Shown here piece by piece: positions 17,234-27,066 of a stretch of 64,000 bases of DNA. The translations under genes and the position numbers were made by a program. The first letter of the stretch is position 1, and each line of letters starts with the position of its first letter. Source of the DNA: Proteiniphilum acetatigenes DSM 18083. Lineage in GTDB: Bacteria; Bacteroidota; Bacteroidia; Bacteroidales; Dysgonomonadaceae. The stretch is taken from the NCBI RefSeq assembly GCF_000380985.1, contig NZ_KB905695.1, positions 124,001 to 188,000 of the forward strand, read 5' to 3'. Below the pieces are notes generated by a model that was given only the letters and a program-made list of their open reading frames with translations, searched no databases and was not told the origin of the DNA.

Positions 17234-18127
17234 ATGTCGCAGAATAAACATCGTTCCGGTTTTGTCAATATCGTAGGTAATCCCAATGTCGGCAAATCCA
17301 CATTGATGAACCGGCTGGTAGGAGAGAAGATATCCATTATCACCGCAAAGTCACAGACCACGCGTCACCGTATTATCGGTATAGTGAACAAGCCTGAGTA
17401 CCAGGTGGTCTATTCCGATACGCCAGGAGTATTACGTCCTAATTATAAGTTGCAGGAATCAATGTTAAACTTCTCCTTATCGGCGCTGGATGATGCCGAT
17501 GTGTTACTCTATGTGACTGATGTGGTGGAGAAGATCGATAAAAATGACGAATTTCTGGGTAAGGTGCAACGATTGAATCTCCCAATCCTGCTATTGATCA
17601 ATAAAATAGATCAGACTAATCAGGAAGAATTGGAGAAAATGGTAGCACAATGGCAGGAATTGTTACCACAGGCAGAGATATATCCCATTTCGGCATTGAA
17701 TAATTTTAGTGTCGATGTGGTACAGAAGCGTATTCTTGAGCTTTTGCCGGAATCACCTCCCTATTTCGAAAAGGATGCGCTTACCGACAAGCCCGCCCGT
17801 TTTTTTGTCACTGAAATTATCAGGGAGAAGGCGTTACTTATCTATCAGAAAGAGGTGCCTTATTCCATTGAAGTGGTTGTGGAGGAATTCAAGGAAGAAA
17901 ATGATATAATCCGGATCAGGGCGATTGTATTGGTGGAACGTGATTCACAAAAAGGGATTGTAATCGGCCATAAAGGTGAATCATTGAAAAAACTGGGTAC
18001 AATGGCGCGAAAAGATATCGAGCGCTTTTTTGAGAAAAAGGTCTTTCTGCAACTTTATGTGAAAGTGGAAAAAGATTGGCGGAACCGTGATAATCTGTTG
18101 AAAACTTTCGGGTATCGGCTGGATTAA
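17234..18127 (+). CDS. era: GTPase Era
   Basis: Ribosome-assembly GTPase that binds the 3' end of 16S rRNA at the inner face of the membrane. Its 297 residues are a standard length. The G domain comes first: G1 GNPNVGKST, G2 around TTRHRI, G3 DTPG in YSDTPGVL, G4 NKID and G5 SAL. The C-terminal KH domain carries RDSQKGIVIGHKGESLKKLG with the GxxG-type loop GHKG and the conserved ERFFEKKVFLQLYVKV and WRN. It has its own -7 box and is followed by a repeat element and then by der. Confidence 0.97.
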   Translation: MSQNKHRSGFVNIVGNPNVGKSTLMNRLVGEKISIITAKSQTTRHRIIGIVNKPEYQVVYSDTPGVLRPNYKLQESMLNFSLSALDDADVLLYVTDVVEKIDKNDEFLGKVQRLNLPILLLINKIDQTNQEELEKMVAQWQELLPQAEIYPISALNNFSVDVVQKRILELLPESPPYFEKDALTDKPARFFVTEIIREKALLIYQKEVPYSIEVVVEEFKEENDIIRIRAIVLVERDSQKGIVIGHKGESLKKLGTMARKDIERFFEKKVFLQLYVKVEKDWRNRDNLLKTFGYRLD

Positions 18128-18141
18128 TGTGGAAAGGTTGG

Positions 18142-18205
18142 TTCTGTCGTCACTCGGCATAGATCAAGTAAACTTGACTCTGTGCTCGCTCCTAATAAAA
18201 TTCTG
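18142..18205 (+). repeat. Dispersed palindromic intergenic repeat, copy C (short form)
   Basis: Shares TTCTGTCGTC, CGGCATA, TCTG and CTCGCTCCT in the same order with copy D at 62833-62896. It contains the palindrome TCAAGT-AA-ACTTGA at 18164-18177, at the place where other copies have different stems. It lies between era and der. Confidence 0.7.
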
Positions 18206-18244
18206 ATTTTTAATTTCTTAGTTCTAAAATTCTTTTAAAAAAAT

Positions 18245-19558
18245 ATGCAAAATTTAGTAGCGATAGTAGGACGTCCTAATGTGGGGAAATCCACTCTCTT
18301 CAACCGTTTGACACAAAGCCGTCAGGCTATTGTAACAGAGACTGCCGGTACCACGCGTGACCGTCAGTACGGAAAAGTAATCTGGGGCGGCCAGGAATTT
18401 TCGCTGGTGGATACCGGCGGATGGGTTGTGAATTCCGACGATGTGATGGAAGATGAAATCAATAAACAGGTACGTATAGCCATAGAAGAAGCGGATGTGA
18501 TTCTCTTTGTAGTGGATGTGATGCATGGCTTGACCGATCTCGATGAAGGAGTAGCCCAGATGCTGCGTAGATCGGGTAAACCTGTGGTAGTGGTAGCCAA
18601 TAAATCGGATAATTTCGACCTGGGACACCAGTCGGCAGAATTTTATTCCCTTGGATTGGGTGATCCGTTCAGTATTTCGGCTATTAATGGTTCGGGAACC
18701 GGCGATCTGCTGGATCATATCCTCACACTGTTTTCCAAAGACAATACTGAGGAGGAATTGGATGATATTCCCAAATTTGCTGTAGTAGGTCGTCCTAATG
18801 TTGGAAAATCTTCTATTATCAATGCGCTGATCGGAGAAGACAGGAGCATCGTAACCGATATCGCCGGCACTACGCGCGACTCTGTCCATATGCGTTACAA
18901 TAAATTCGGTATGGATTTTTATCTGATCGATACGGCTGGAATTCGTAAAAAAGGAAAGGTAACGGAAGATCTGGAATACTTCTCTGTAATCCGTTCCATC
19001 CGTGTTATCGAAAGTGCTGATGTATGTATCCTGATGCTCGATGCTACTCGTGGTATTGAAGGCCAGGATCTGAATATCTTTTCACTCATTCAGAAAAACC
19101 GGAAAGGATTGGTCGTTTTTGTCAATAAGTGGGACACGGTGGAAGAGAAGGACAACATTGTGATCAAGACTTTCGAGAATGCAATCCGTGAACGTCTGGC
19201 GCCGTTTACCGATTTTCCGATAATCTTCGGTTCGGCACTTACCAAACAGCGAATCCTGAAGGTGATGGATACCGCGAAAGAAGTATACCAGAATAAAAAA
19301 CGCAAAGTACCTACCAGTAAGTTGAATGAGGTGATGTTGCCGATTATTGAGAGGACACCGCCTCCGTCTAACAAGGGAAAGTTTATAAAAGTCAAGTATA
19401 TCACCCAACTGGCCAATACACAAGTTCCTTCATTTGTATTCTTCTGCAATCTGCCTCAATGGGTCAAAGAACCATATAAACGATTTGTGGAAAACAGAAT
19501 GCGGGAAAACTGGAATTTTTCCGGGACCCCGATTAATATCTTTTTCCGGGAGAAATGA
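18245..19558 (+). CDS. der: GTPase Der (EngA), double G domain
   Basis: Essential 50S-assembly GTPase of 437 residues with two tandem G domains and a C-terminal KH-like domain. G1 motifs are [14 protein letters not shown] (about residue 9) and [14 protein letters not shown] (about 181). G3 motifs are DTGG and DTAG, and G4 motifs are NKSD and NKWD. The C-terminal [17 protein letters not shown] and [14 protein letters not shown] are diagnostic of Der. It follows era after a 117-bp spacer carrying repeat copy C. After its stop the sense strand runs into a purine-rich stretch (19562-19630). Confidence 0.97.
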   Translation: MQNLVAIVGRPNVGKSTLFNRLTQSRQAIVTETAGTTRDRQYGKVIWGGQEFSLVDTGGWVVNSDDVMEDEINKQVRIAIEEADVILFVVDVMHGLTDLDEGVAQMLRRSGKPVVVVANKSDNFDLGHQSAEFYSLGLGDPFSISAINGSGTGDLLDHILTLFSKDNTEEELDDIPKFAVVGRPNVGKSSIINALIGEDRSIVTDIAGTTRDSVHMRYNKFGMDFYLIDTAGIRKKGKVTEDLEYFSVIRSIRVIESADVCILMLDATRGIEGQDLNIFSLIQKNRKGLVVFVNKWDTVEEKDNIVIKTFENAIRERLAPFTDFPIIFGSALTKQRILKVMDTAKEVYQNKKRKVPTSKLNEVMLPIIERTPPPSNKGKFIKVKYITQLANTQVPSFVFFCNLPQWVKEPYKRFVENRMRENWNFSGTPINIFFREK

Positions 19559-19743
19559 TAAAGGTTAGAAGGAGGAAAGGTGATATATGACTGGGAGACT
19601 GAGGGGATGGGGAGACTGGGAGAGAGAATAGTGAAAATTACTTTTAGTTTATAAAGTCTTGACTCTTGGTTCTTGATTCTTGATTCTGAAGAAAAAAATG
19701 AACTAATCGTATGAAATCACAAAAATATTGCGTTAATTTGTAT

Positions 19744-19751
19744 TACTTTTG
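19744..19751 (+). promoter_or_regulatory. Possible -7 box TACTTTTG before the DUF349 gene
   Basis: Matches TAnnTTTG, with an expected leader of about 100 nt to the ATG at 19855. No -33 box is visible at normal spacing. The leader contains the perfect 13-nt palindrome GGCTTTTAAAGCC at 19820-19832, about 22 bp before the start codon. The rest of the 19559-19743 spacer is purine-rich degenerate repeat. Confidence 0.35.
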
Positions 19752-19854
19752 AAAAAGTAGGCGAATGATAAAAACTGCTATCTTGTTTTAAAAAGAATAA
19801 AATTGAAATGCAACATATAGGCTTTTAAAGCCGGATTAAACGAAGGGACTACTG

Positions 19855-22044
19855 ATGAATACGAAAAACAATCTTGACAACGAGAAATTACCTGTTAACA
19901 AAGAACAAAATAGTAAAGACCTGCAGTCTGAACTCCCGGAAAAGGATTCAGCGGTAGAGATCCCTCAAACTGAGACCCCTGCTGTAGAGGATACTGAAAA
20001 AGATGATCTGCCGGGAACGGGAGAAATTGCTTCTGAAGAGGTAGCTGCGGAAGAGTTGCCGGAAGAAGCGGAACAAGTTGTCGATGAGAATTCAATTTCG
20101 GAAGAAGTTGTTCCGGAAGAGAAAACTACACCAGAGGCTATCACGGAAGAAGTTAGTGTGGAAGAAAAAGACAGTGAAGAGAAAACTGTAAAAGAACCGG
20201 AGCCGATAGAGGTTACCGAAGAAGAACACTCTACCATTGATTATGATCTGGACGATGGTAATGGTGTGGCAGATACTGAAGATGAGGAGGAAGAAGATAC
20301 TGATGAAGATTCCCTTACAGACGATCCTTCCGTTGCCTTGCTCCCCATTGAAGAGATTGTACATAACTTACGTGAACTGTTGAACTCGGAAAATCCCAAA
20401 CGTAAAGATGTGGATGAGTATAAAAATCAATTCTATCGTTCTTTGCGAAACGAAACGGAATCACAGAAGCAAGTGTTCCTCTCAAACGGCGGCGAAGAGA
20501 TTGATTTTGTAGGAAAAGAACCCGAAATTTACACTGAAGGAAAGGAGTTAATCCAGAAAATAAAGGAAAAAAGGGCGGATATCCTCGCAAGAGAAGAGGC
20601 GGAGAAAGAGAAAAATGTAGCTAGAAAACTGGCTATTATAGAACAGATCAAAGTATTGACCGAAACCCAGGGGCAAGAGGATTTCAATAAGATCTACCAG
20701 GAATTTAAATTGCTTCAACAAGAGTGGAATGACATTAAACTGGTGCCTCAGGAAAAAGTGAATGAGTTATGGAAGTCGTATCAGCGGTACGTAGAGAAAT
20801 TCTATGATCTGGTACGTATCAATAATGAGTTCAGAGAATATGACTTCAAGAAAAATCTTGAAATCAAGACTGAGTTATGTGAAGCGGCAGAGAGACTCAA
20901 CGATGAACCGGATGTGGTTTCGGCTTTCCATCAGCTGCAAAACCTGCATCAGGAGTGGAGAGAGGTCGGCCCGGTTTCCAGAAAAGACAGGGAAGAGATA
21001 TGGAACCGATTCAAAGAGGCATCAACTCAAATCAATAAAAAATATCAGGCTCATTTTGAACAGTTAAGGGAGAAAGAAAATGAAAACCTGGAATTAAAGA
21101 CTGCACTTTGCGAGAAGCTCGAAGCAATTGATTACAACCAGCTTAAATCGGTCAAAGACTGGAATAACAAAGTAAAAGAAGTACTTGAGATACAAACGCT
21201 ATGGCGCCAGATAGGATTTGTGCCGAGAAAATGGAATACAAAGATCTATAAACGTTACCGGGCAGCCTGTGACTTCTTTTTCAGAAGTAAAAACGAGTTT
21301 TACAAATCTCTTCGTGGAGAGATGGAAGAAAACCTCAAGAAAAAAATTGCTCTCTGTGAACGTGCCGAAGCTATTAAGGATAGTCAGGACTGGAAAAATA
21401 CGACACGGGAAATGATCGATATCCAGAAAGAGTGGAAAACGATCGGTATTGTCCCGCACAAATATGTTGATAGTATCTGGAAACGGTTTATCTCAGCTTG
21501 CGATTACTTCTTTGAACAGAAAAAATCGCATACCTCATCGCAATATGAACAGGAGCAAAGGAATCTGGAAGAAAAAAGAGTGATCATCGGGAAAATAAAT
21601 CAGTTGGATACTGCTTTGGAAACGGAAGAGGCTTTGACTAAGTTGCGCGAGTTGATGGATCAATGGTATGAGGTCGGTCATGTCCCCTATAAGATGAAGG
21701 ACCGTATTTATAAAGAGTTCTATGAGGCTACGGAAGCTCAGTTCGACAGGCTGAATATTGATAAGGCAGAAAGAAAACTGGAGGCATATAAAAGTACGAT
21801 CTCCGATATGGCGAAATCGGATAACTCAAGAGGGCAGCTTTTCAGGGAACGGGAAAAACTGGTACGTCAGTATGAGCGGATAAAAAATGAATTGCAGACG
21901 TATGAAAACAATATCGGATTCCTGTCGGTTTCTTCCAAAAAAGGAAATCATCTACTGGATGACATGAATCAGAAAGTGGATAGGCTTAAATCGGAATTAG
22001 TCTTATTAGAGAAGAAGATCAGAGCGATCGAAGAAGAATTGTAG
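19855..22044 (+). CDS. DUF349 repeat protein with a long acidic N terminus
   Basis: 729-residue soluble protein. Residues 1-165 are low complexity and very rich in Glu/Asp, probably disordered. From about residue 165 onward there are repeated helical DUF349 units, each with the pattern (L/H)Q.EW..(I/V)G.VP.K..(E/N)(L/I)W.R(Y/F): LLQQEWNDIKLVPQEKVNELW, LHQEWREVGPVSRKDREEIW, TLWRQIGFVPRKWNTKIYKRY, IQKEWKTIGIVPHKYVDSIWKRF and MDQWYEVGHVPYKMKDRIY. That makes five clear units. The C terminus is a coiled coil (MNQKVDRLKSELVLLEKKIRAIEEEL). The family is common in Bacteroidetes and its function is not established. It is monocistronic with a terminator behind it. Confidence 0.85.
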   Translation: MNTKNNLDNEKLPVNKEQNSKDLQSELPEKDSAVEIPQTETPAVEDTEKDDLPGTGEIASEEVAAEELPEEAEQVVDENSISEEVVPEEKTTPEAITEEVSVEEKDSEEKTVKEPEPIEVTEEEHSTIDYDLDDGNGVADTEDEEEEDTDEDSLTDDPSVALLPIEEIVHNLRELLNSENPKRKDVDEYKNQFYRSLRNETESQKQVFLSNGGEEIDFVGKEPEIYTEGKELIQKIKEKRADILAREEAEKEKNVARKLAIIEQIKVLTETQGQEDFNKIYQEFKLLQQEWNDIKLVPQEKVNELWKSYQRYVEKFYDLVRINNEFREYDFKKNLEIKTELCEAAERLNDEPDVVSAFHQLQNLHQEWREVGPVSRKDREEIWNRFKEASTQINKKYQAHFEQLREKENENLELKTALCEKLEAIDYNQLKSVKDWNNKVKEVLEIQTLWRQIGFVPRKWNTKIYKRYRAACDFFFRSKNEFYKSLRGEMEENLKKKIALCERAEAIKDSQDWKNTTREMIDIQKEWKTIGIVPHKYVDSIWKRFISACDYFFEQKKSHTSSQYEQEQRNLEEKRVIIGKINQLDTALETEEALTKLRELMDQWYEVGHVPYKMKDRIYKEFYEATEAQFDRLNIDKAERKLEAYKSTISDMAKSDNSRGQLFREREKLVRQYERIKNELQTYENNIGFLSVSSKKGNHLLDDMNQKVDRLKSELVLLEKKIRAIEEEL

Positions 22045-22075
22045 CAATATGCCTCACTGATATAATAATAGTTAT

Positions 22076-22106
22076 GCGACCGGACAATAATCCGGCCGCT
22101 TTTTTT
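22076..22106 (+). terminator. Rho-independent terminator after the DUF349 gene
   Basis: GCGACCGGA (22076-22084) pairs with TCCGGCCGC (22091-22099) with one A:C mismatch, followed by seven T. It lies between the convergent DUF349 and typA genes. Confidence 0.75.
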
Positions 22107-22184
22107 GTTTACCCGGCATGAACTATTCTATTCACTATAGGATGCAACTCCCGAACACGCCATTAGAGTATCAGACTTGTTTTT

Positions 22185-23987
22185 TTACCCTTTCTTAGCC
22201 GCCCGTTTGCGGTCGTTGTCATCCAGCAGTATCTTGCGGATACGCATGTGTTTGGGTGTAACTTCTACATACTCATCTTCCTTGATGTATTCCAGCGCCT
22301 CTTCCAGGCTGAAGATGACGGGTGGGGCTAATTGCGCCTTGTCGTCGCTTCCTGATGCACGTACGTTGGTCAGTTTTTTCGATTTGGTGACGTTGACCAC
22401 CAAGTCGCCCTCCTTGTTGTGTTCGCCTACCACCTGCCCTTCATATACATCGGTTTGCGGTTCAATGAAAAACCTGCCTCTGTCCTGCAACTTGTCCAAA
22501 GCATAGGCATAGGCATTTCCCGACTCACCCGCGATAATGGATCCATTCTGGCGTTTTTCGATATTTCCTTTCCATGGACGGAATTCCAGAAAACGATGTG
22601 CCATAATAGCCTCTCCGGCGGAAAGCGTGAGTACGATATTGTTCAGTCCGATGATACCTCGTGAGGGAATCACAAATTCCATGTGCATACGGTCGCCCTT
22701 ATTCTCCATGGTAAGCAATTCCCCCTTGCGGCGGGTGATTACGTCGATCACCTTGCTGGCCGACTCTTCGGGGAGGTTCACAGTGAGCTGTTCCATCGGC
22801 TCGTGCTTTTCTCCTCCGATCTCCTTGATGATTACCTGTGGTTGTCCTACCTGCAGCTCATATCCTTCGCGGCGCATGGTCTCGATCAGTACCGAGAGGT
22901 GCAATACACCCCTCCCATATACGATCCATGAATCGGCGCTGCCGGTCTCCTCCACGCGAAGTGCCAGGTTCTTGTCCAACTCCCGCATCAGCCGCTCATA
23001 GATATGGCGTGAAGTTACATATTTACCATCCTGTCCGAAAAAGGGTGAGTTGTTGATGGTAAACAGCATCGACATGGTCGGTTCGTCGATAGCTATAGGG
23101 TCGAGCGGGTCGGGCTTTTCCACATCTGTCACAGTATCCCCGATATCAAATCCTTCGATCCCGATCAGTGCGCAGATATCACCTGAGGTTGCCTCATCCA
23201 CTTTGACGCGTCCCAACCCTTCAAACAGGTTTACCTCCTTGATGCGGATCTTTTTGATGCTTCCGTCCCTCTTGCAAAGCGCATAATCCTTGTTCGATGT
23301 GATGGTGCCGCGGTGTACGCGTCCTACAGCGATACGACCCACATAGTTGGAGAAATCGAGAGAGGTGATCAGCATCTGCGGCGTGCCTTCCAGCACTTTG
23401 GGTGCAGGGATATATTTGATGATCGCATCCAACAGGGGAATGATGCTGCCGGACGGTTTTTTCCAGTCGTCGGACATCCATCCCTGTTTGGCGGAACCGT
23501 AAATGGTGGGGAAATCGAGTTGCTCTTCGGTAGCGTCGAGGCTGAACATCAGGTCGAATACATTCTCCTGCACCTCTTCGGGACGGCAGTTGGGTTTATC
23601 CACTTTGTTGATCACCAGAATAGGCTTTAGTCCGATCTCAAGTGCCTTTTGCAATACAAACCGTGTCTGCGGCATAGGTCCTTCAAAAGCGTCTACCACC
23701 AACAGGCAGCCATCCGCCATATTGAGCACGCGCTCCACTTCACCGCCGAAATCGGCGTGGCCGGGTGTGTCGATAATATTTATCTTTATATCGTTGTATC
23801 GTATGGAGACATTCTTTGAGAGGATAGTAATACCCCGTTCTCTCTCCAGGTCGTTGTTGTCGAGGATCAAATCTTCTGTCTGCTGGTTGTCCCTGAAGAG
23901 ATGGCCTGCCATCAACATTTTGTCCACCAAAGTGGTCTTGCCGTGATCTACGTGGGCGATGATGGCAATATTTCGGATATTCTGCAT
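22185..23987 (-). CDS. typA: GTP-binding protein TypA/BipA
   Basis: Translational GTPase that binds the ribosome under stress or low temperature and assists 50S assembly. The G domain opens with IAIIAHVDHGKTTL and DTPGHADFGGEVERVL. NKVD and a SAKQGW-type G5 follow, then EF-G-like domains. The C-terminal region has RGIIGLNNIVLTLSAGEAIMAHRF, as in BipA (GxxGLRxEFLT block). I use the ATG at 23987 (MQNIRN); a TTG nine bases upstream is less likely. The gene is 600 residues long, the usual BipA size. It is convergent with the DUF349 gene and divergent from the blaI-like gene. Confidence 0.96.
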   Translation of the reverse strand: MQNIRNIAIIAHVDHGKTTLVDKMLMAGHLFRDNQQTEDLILDNNDLERERGITILSKNVSIRYNDIKINIIDTPGHADFGGEVERVLNMADGCLLVVDAFEGPMPQTRFVLQKALEIGLKPILVINKVDKPNCRPEEVQENVFDLMFSLDATEEQLDFPTIYGSAKQGWMSDDWKKPSGSIIPLLDAIIKYIPAPKVLEGTPQMLITSLDFSNYVGRIAVGRVHRGTITSNKDYALCKRDGSIKKIRIKEVNLFEGLGRVKVDEATSGDICALIGIEGFDIGDTVTDVEKPDPLDPIAIDEPTMSMLFTINNSPFFGQDGKYVTSRHIYERLMRELDKNLALRVEETGSADSWIVYGRGVLHLSVLIETMRREGYELQVGQPQVIIKEIGGEKHEPMEQLTVNLPEESASKVIDVITRRKGELLTMENKGDRMHMEFVIPSRGIIGLNNIVLTLSAGEAIMAHRFLEFRPWKGNIEKRQNGSIIAGESGNAYAYALDKLQDRGRFFIEPQTDVYEGQVVGEHNKEGDLVVNVTKSKKLTNVRASGSDDKAQLAPPVIFSLEEALEYIKEDEYVEVTPKHMRIRKILLDDNDRKRAAKKG

Positions 23988-24014
23988 GTAAAACAATCTT
24001 TCTTTTTAGGGGTG

Positions 24015-24022
24015 CAAAGATA
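24015..24022 (-). promoter_or_regulatory. -7 promoter element of typA
   Basis: CAAAGATA on the + strand, which reads TATCTTTG on the - strand, 27 bp before the typA ATG. No convincing TTTG at -33. The intergenic region 23988-24358 holds this box, the blaI-like promoter at 24301-24330, and otherwise only A/T-rich sequence with no gene. Confidence 0.5.
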
Positions 24023-24300
24023 CAGATTTTCAATGAAAAATTGATTATATGATTTATTTTTAGTAGCATTATATCTCATTTATTTTCTTTATAAAGCCAT
24101 TATCATTCAATAGAAGATTGATGTATTCTGTCAATTGAGTCTCTCCGGCCGCCGAATGTTGTCTCTTGTCAGAACGAGCGAACAAATTCGAATATGAAGA
24201 ATCTATAATGTCAAAATAATTCCTTTTTAATTGCTATATGTGAATAACTATTATATATAATATTAAACTGTTATTTATAGTTATACTTACAATATATATA

Positions 24301-24330
24301 GTTGGTGTCTGAATAATTTCTCTATATTTG
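24301..24330 (+). promoter_or_regulatory. Promoter of the BlaI/BlaR1-like operon
   Basis: GTTG (24301-24304), 18 bp, then TATATTTG (24323-24330), ending 28 bp before the ATG at 24359. The sequence just upstream (24270-24300) is an A/T-rich stretch including TTACAATATATATAG, where a BlaI-type operator might lie. No clean TACA-N2-TGTA dyad is visible. Confidence 0.55.
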
Positions 24331-24358
24331 TGCTGTATACTTTTAAAAACAGATAATA

Positions 24359-24724
24359 ATGAGACGATTGACCGAGAAAGAAGAAGAAATTATGCAGTAC
24401 TTATGGGACAACGGTCCTATGTTTGTGCGTGAAATACTGGAAAAATATCCTGATCCGAAACCTCATTACAATACGATTTCCACTGTAGTAAGATTGTTGG
24501 AAGAGAAAGGATTTGTCGATCATAAAGTGTATGGGAGCACCTATCAATATTTTGCTGCGATCTCGCTGGAAGACTTTAAAGGGAAAGCACTCAGGAAGGT
24601 GGTTTCAGACTATTTCGATAATTCATACACGAATGTGGTGTCGACCTTGATCGAAGAGGAAAGTCTGTCGGTAGATGAATTAAAAGGATTGATAGAAAAG
24701 ATAGAAAAAGGAAAACAAAGATGA
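24359..24724 (+). CDS. BlaI/MecI/CopY-family winged-helix repressor
   Basis: 121-residue transcription repressor of the penicillinase-repressor family. The N-terminal winged helix has LTEKEEEIMQYLWDNGPMFVREIL, then HYNTISTVVRLLEEKGFVDHKVYG, the recognition helix and wing of BlaI/MecI. The C-terminal half is a dimerisation helix region. Its stop overlaps the ATG of the M56 peptidase gene (ATGA), the normal arrangement for a BlaI/BlaR1-type pair in which the membrane peptidase relieves repression. No beta-lactamase gene is adjacent, so the regulon may concern another envelope signal. Confidence 0.88.
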   Translation: MRRLTEKEEEIMQYLWDNGPMFVREILEKYPDPKPHYNTISTVVRLLEEKGFVDHKVYGSTYQYFAAISLEDFKGKALRKVVSDYFDNSYTNVVSTLIEEESLSVDELKGLIEKIEKGKQR

Positions 24725-27045
24725 TAGGGGCATTCATTTTATATCTGATAAAAGCGACCGTCTGTCTCGTGGTTTTCTCTCTTTTTTTCCGCCTGTTGCT
24801 GATGAAGGAGACCTTTTTCCGCCTTACGCGGATCACGCTGATAGTAGGGTTGATAATTTGCTCCGTTCTTCCGTTAGTGAAAATAGAGATCAAACAACCC
24901 AATATGATCCAAAGGCCTCTCTTACGGTTAGAGAAAATGGTTGTTTCCTATGAAACTTCCAAAGGGACCGCTTTGATGAATCCGGATGGAATAAGGGAAG
25001 CCCCTGAAGAGGTGGTATTGCCTTTGTCTCCGGAGGAAAAGGCAGTTTTGATGAACCCGGATGAAATAAGGGAAACTTCGGAAGAGAGGGAGTTGGCGAT
25101 GATTTCCGGAGAAAAACCAGTGGTGAGCGAGAAAAAAATGTTTCCCCTCTTTGTCGTTGCCTTTGCCATATATCTGCTGGGATTGCTGATTATGTGCGTA
25201 CGATTGATCATATCTTTATGGCGATTGAGACTCATTATACGGGGTAATCCGGTTACGGAACGTGACGGATACCGGTTGGTCATTTGCCGTGATGACATTA
25301 TTCCGTTCAGTTTTTTCAAATATATCGTGCTTTCCGAAGCTGACTACCGCACTCATGCCAGAGAGATCATCCTCCACGAACAGATGCATATCAGATACCG
25401 GCATAATCGGGATATTCTATTCTTAGAGCTATTGTTGATGATACACTGGTTTAATCCTGCCGTATGGTCGCTGTATAATGATTTGCGTGAGGTGCATGAA
25501 TATGAGGCAGATAATGCCGTGATAATGCAGGGAATAGATGCAAGGGAATATCAACTCTTATTAGTAAAAAAAGCTGTTGGCGAAAGGCGCTTCACTTCCG
25601 TCGTCAACAGTTTCAATCAATCAAAAATTAAAAACAGAATTACTATGATGTTACGAAAAGAATCGAGTACATGGGCACGGCTGAAGGTTTTGCTGATCGT
25701 GCCACTTATGGCAGTTTTATTGTTAGCATTTGCACAGCCCGAGAGAGTCGAGGAGCGAATAGCGGATCATCAGTCCCGGAAAGATGCTGCAGATTACTTT
25801 CTCTCTGTAAGGAACGGGCAGAAAGATAATTATCTGGCTTACCTGTACCTGAATACAAAAGATCAGTTGTACCTGATGAATAAAAATGCAGAGGCCGCTT
25901 CTATGGAAGTCTTTCATCTGAAAGAGAAATCCGATTTGGCCAAAACCCTTACGGATTTAATTACCGAAGCAATTCGCAAAACGACATCAACAGACATTCA
26001 TTTTATTTTGGGTGCCGAAAATGACACTAAAATGAAAGATGTTTCATTCGTGAAAAATGTGATAAGGGACGCATATCACAAATCATCATGTGAGAGAGCT
26101 TTGAAGAAGAGTGTATTGTTGGAAGAATTAAAAGAAGAATTCCCTTTATTGATCACATATACTTCTGTGCAAACAAGTAGTCCGGGAGGTATTGTAAAAC
26201 AGGTGCAGGAAAATCCTTTTTTCTATTGGGAAGAAGTACAACAATTTTGTAAGGAAAAAGGAATCACTCCTGAAGACATGAAGATCAAACCGGGAACCAA
26301 TCAGGCCAAACGTCTCCTGCTCATACTCGTCAATTCCAGAAACCAGGTGATGTACCAAAGTAAGGTGTCAAGTAAGTGGTTTAAAAGCCCCGAAGAAGCG
26401 AACAGCGATTTATCAGTGGAGGTGCTGAAAAAATTTATTGCAGAGACAATAAAAATAAATGATCCAGTTCCCATATATTTTGGTTTTCAGCATGATATAA
26501 ATGCCTCTCCCCAATTTATCTTTACATTTCTGACTTCTACCCTGCCAAAAGCATATGAAACGGCTTTGAATGAGATTTCGGAACACAACAATATCCCTGT
26601 GGAACAGCTAAGAAAAGAGCAACCGCTATTACTTTTGCAGGATATCCCGAAAAATTACAGTGGAGATGCTAATCCCAGGGAACAGGAAGGGCGAAGGAAT
26701 GAGAAGTTTATTATTAATGTTTCGGTGATGAAAGACGGGCAAGAAAAGAATGGCTATTATAGTGCCGTGAGTTATGGAGAAAAAGAAGATCTACAAACCG
26801 TTTCACTTCACTATGAAATTGTTCCTGATAAATCCGGTTCTCTTCGCTATGGAATTATTTCTAATAAATCGGATAATGAAAGTATTATACAGGAACTACT
26901 TTCCACTATATCGGCGTTAGAACCTGCAGATATTGCACTGATAAGCGTGGGTTCCGATATGACAAAAACGGATGTAGATAACATTAATGTCGTAGTAGAT
27001 AAAAAGTTAAAAGTGAAAAAGTCTATTTTCGTGCTAAGTATATAA
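24721..27045 (+). CDS. BlaR1-like M56-family membrane metallopeptidase with an unusual C-terminal sensor
   Basis: Membrane sensor-peptidase of 774 residues paired with the BlaI-like repressor. Hydrophobic segments lie at about residues 1-20, 35-50, 140-165 and 325-345. The zinc motif HEQMH (His219, Glu220, His223) is in EIILHEQMHIRYRH, and the third ligand is probably the Glu in HEYEADNAVI. Residues 75-130 contain a tandem duplication of LMNPDxIRExxEE. After the last membrane segment there is an extracytoplasmic region of about 420 residues that lacks the penicillin-binding SxxK/SxN sensor of true BlaR1. It has low-level internal similarity (LLLILVNSRNQVMYQSKVS versus YLAYLYLNTKDQLYLMNKN) and is probably a divergent, repeated sensor. 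The ligand is unknown. Confidence 0.85.
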   Translation: MIGAFILYLIKATVCLVVFSLFFRLLLMKETFFRLTRITLIVGLIICSVLPLVKIEIKQPNMIQRPLLRLEKMVVSYETSKGTALMNPDGIREAPEEVVLPLSPEEKAVLMNPDEIRETSEERELAMISGEKPVVSEKKMFPLFVVAFAIYLLGLLIMCVRLIISLWRLRLIIRGNPVTERDGYRLVICRDDIIPFSFFKYIVLSEADYRTHAREIILHEQMHIRYRHNRDILFLELLLMIHWFNPAVWSLYNDLREVHEYEADNAVIMQGIDAREYQLLLVKKAVGERRFTSVVNSFNQSKIKNRITMMLRKESSTWARLKVLLIVPLMAVLLLAFAQPERVEERIADHQSRKDAADYFLSVRNGQKDNYLAYLYLNTKDQLYLMNKNAEAASMEVFHLKEKSDLAKTLTDLITEAIRKTTSTDIHFILGAENDTKMKDVSFVKNVIRDAYHKSSCERALKKSVLLEELKEEFPLLITYTSVQTSSPGGIVKQVQENPFFYWEEVQQFCKEKGITPEDMKIKPGTNQAKRLLLILVNSRNQVMYQSKVSSKWFKSPEEANSDLSVEVLKKFIAETIKINDPVPIYFGFQHDINASPQFIFTFLTSTLPKAYETALNEISEHNNIPVEQLRKEQPLLLLQDIPKNYSGDANPREQEGRRNEKFIINVSVMKDGQEKNGYYSAVSYGEKEDLQTVSLHYEIVPDKSGSLRYGIISNKSDNESIIQELLSTISALEPADIALISVGSDMTKTDVDNINVVVDKKLKVKKSIFVLSI

Positions 27046-27066
27046 TAGAAATATATTTTTAAAAGC

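Noticed and set aside
20315-20590. Antisense frames over the acidic N terminus of the DUF349 protein
   Set aside because: GAA/GAG-rich DNA reads as Phe/Ser/Leu on the other strand; artefact of composition.
22177-23946. Several + strand frames within the typA region
   Set aside because: All are shadows of the typA gene on the - strand.
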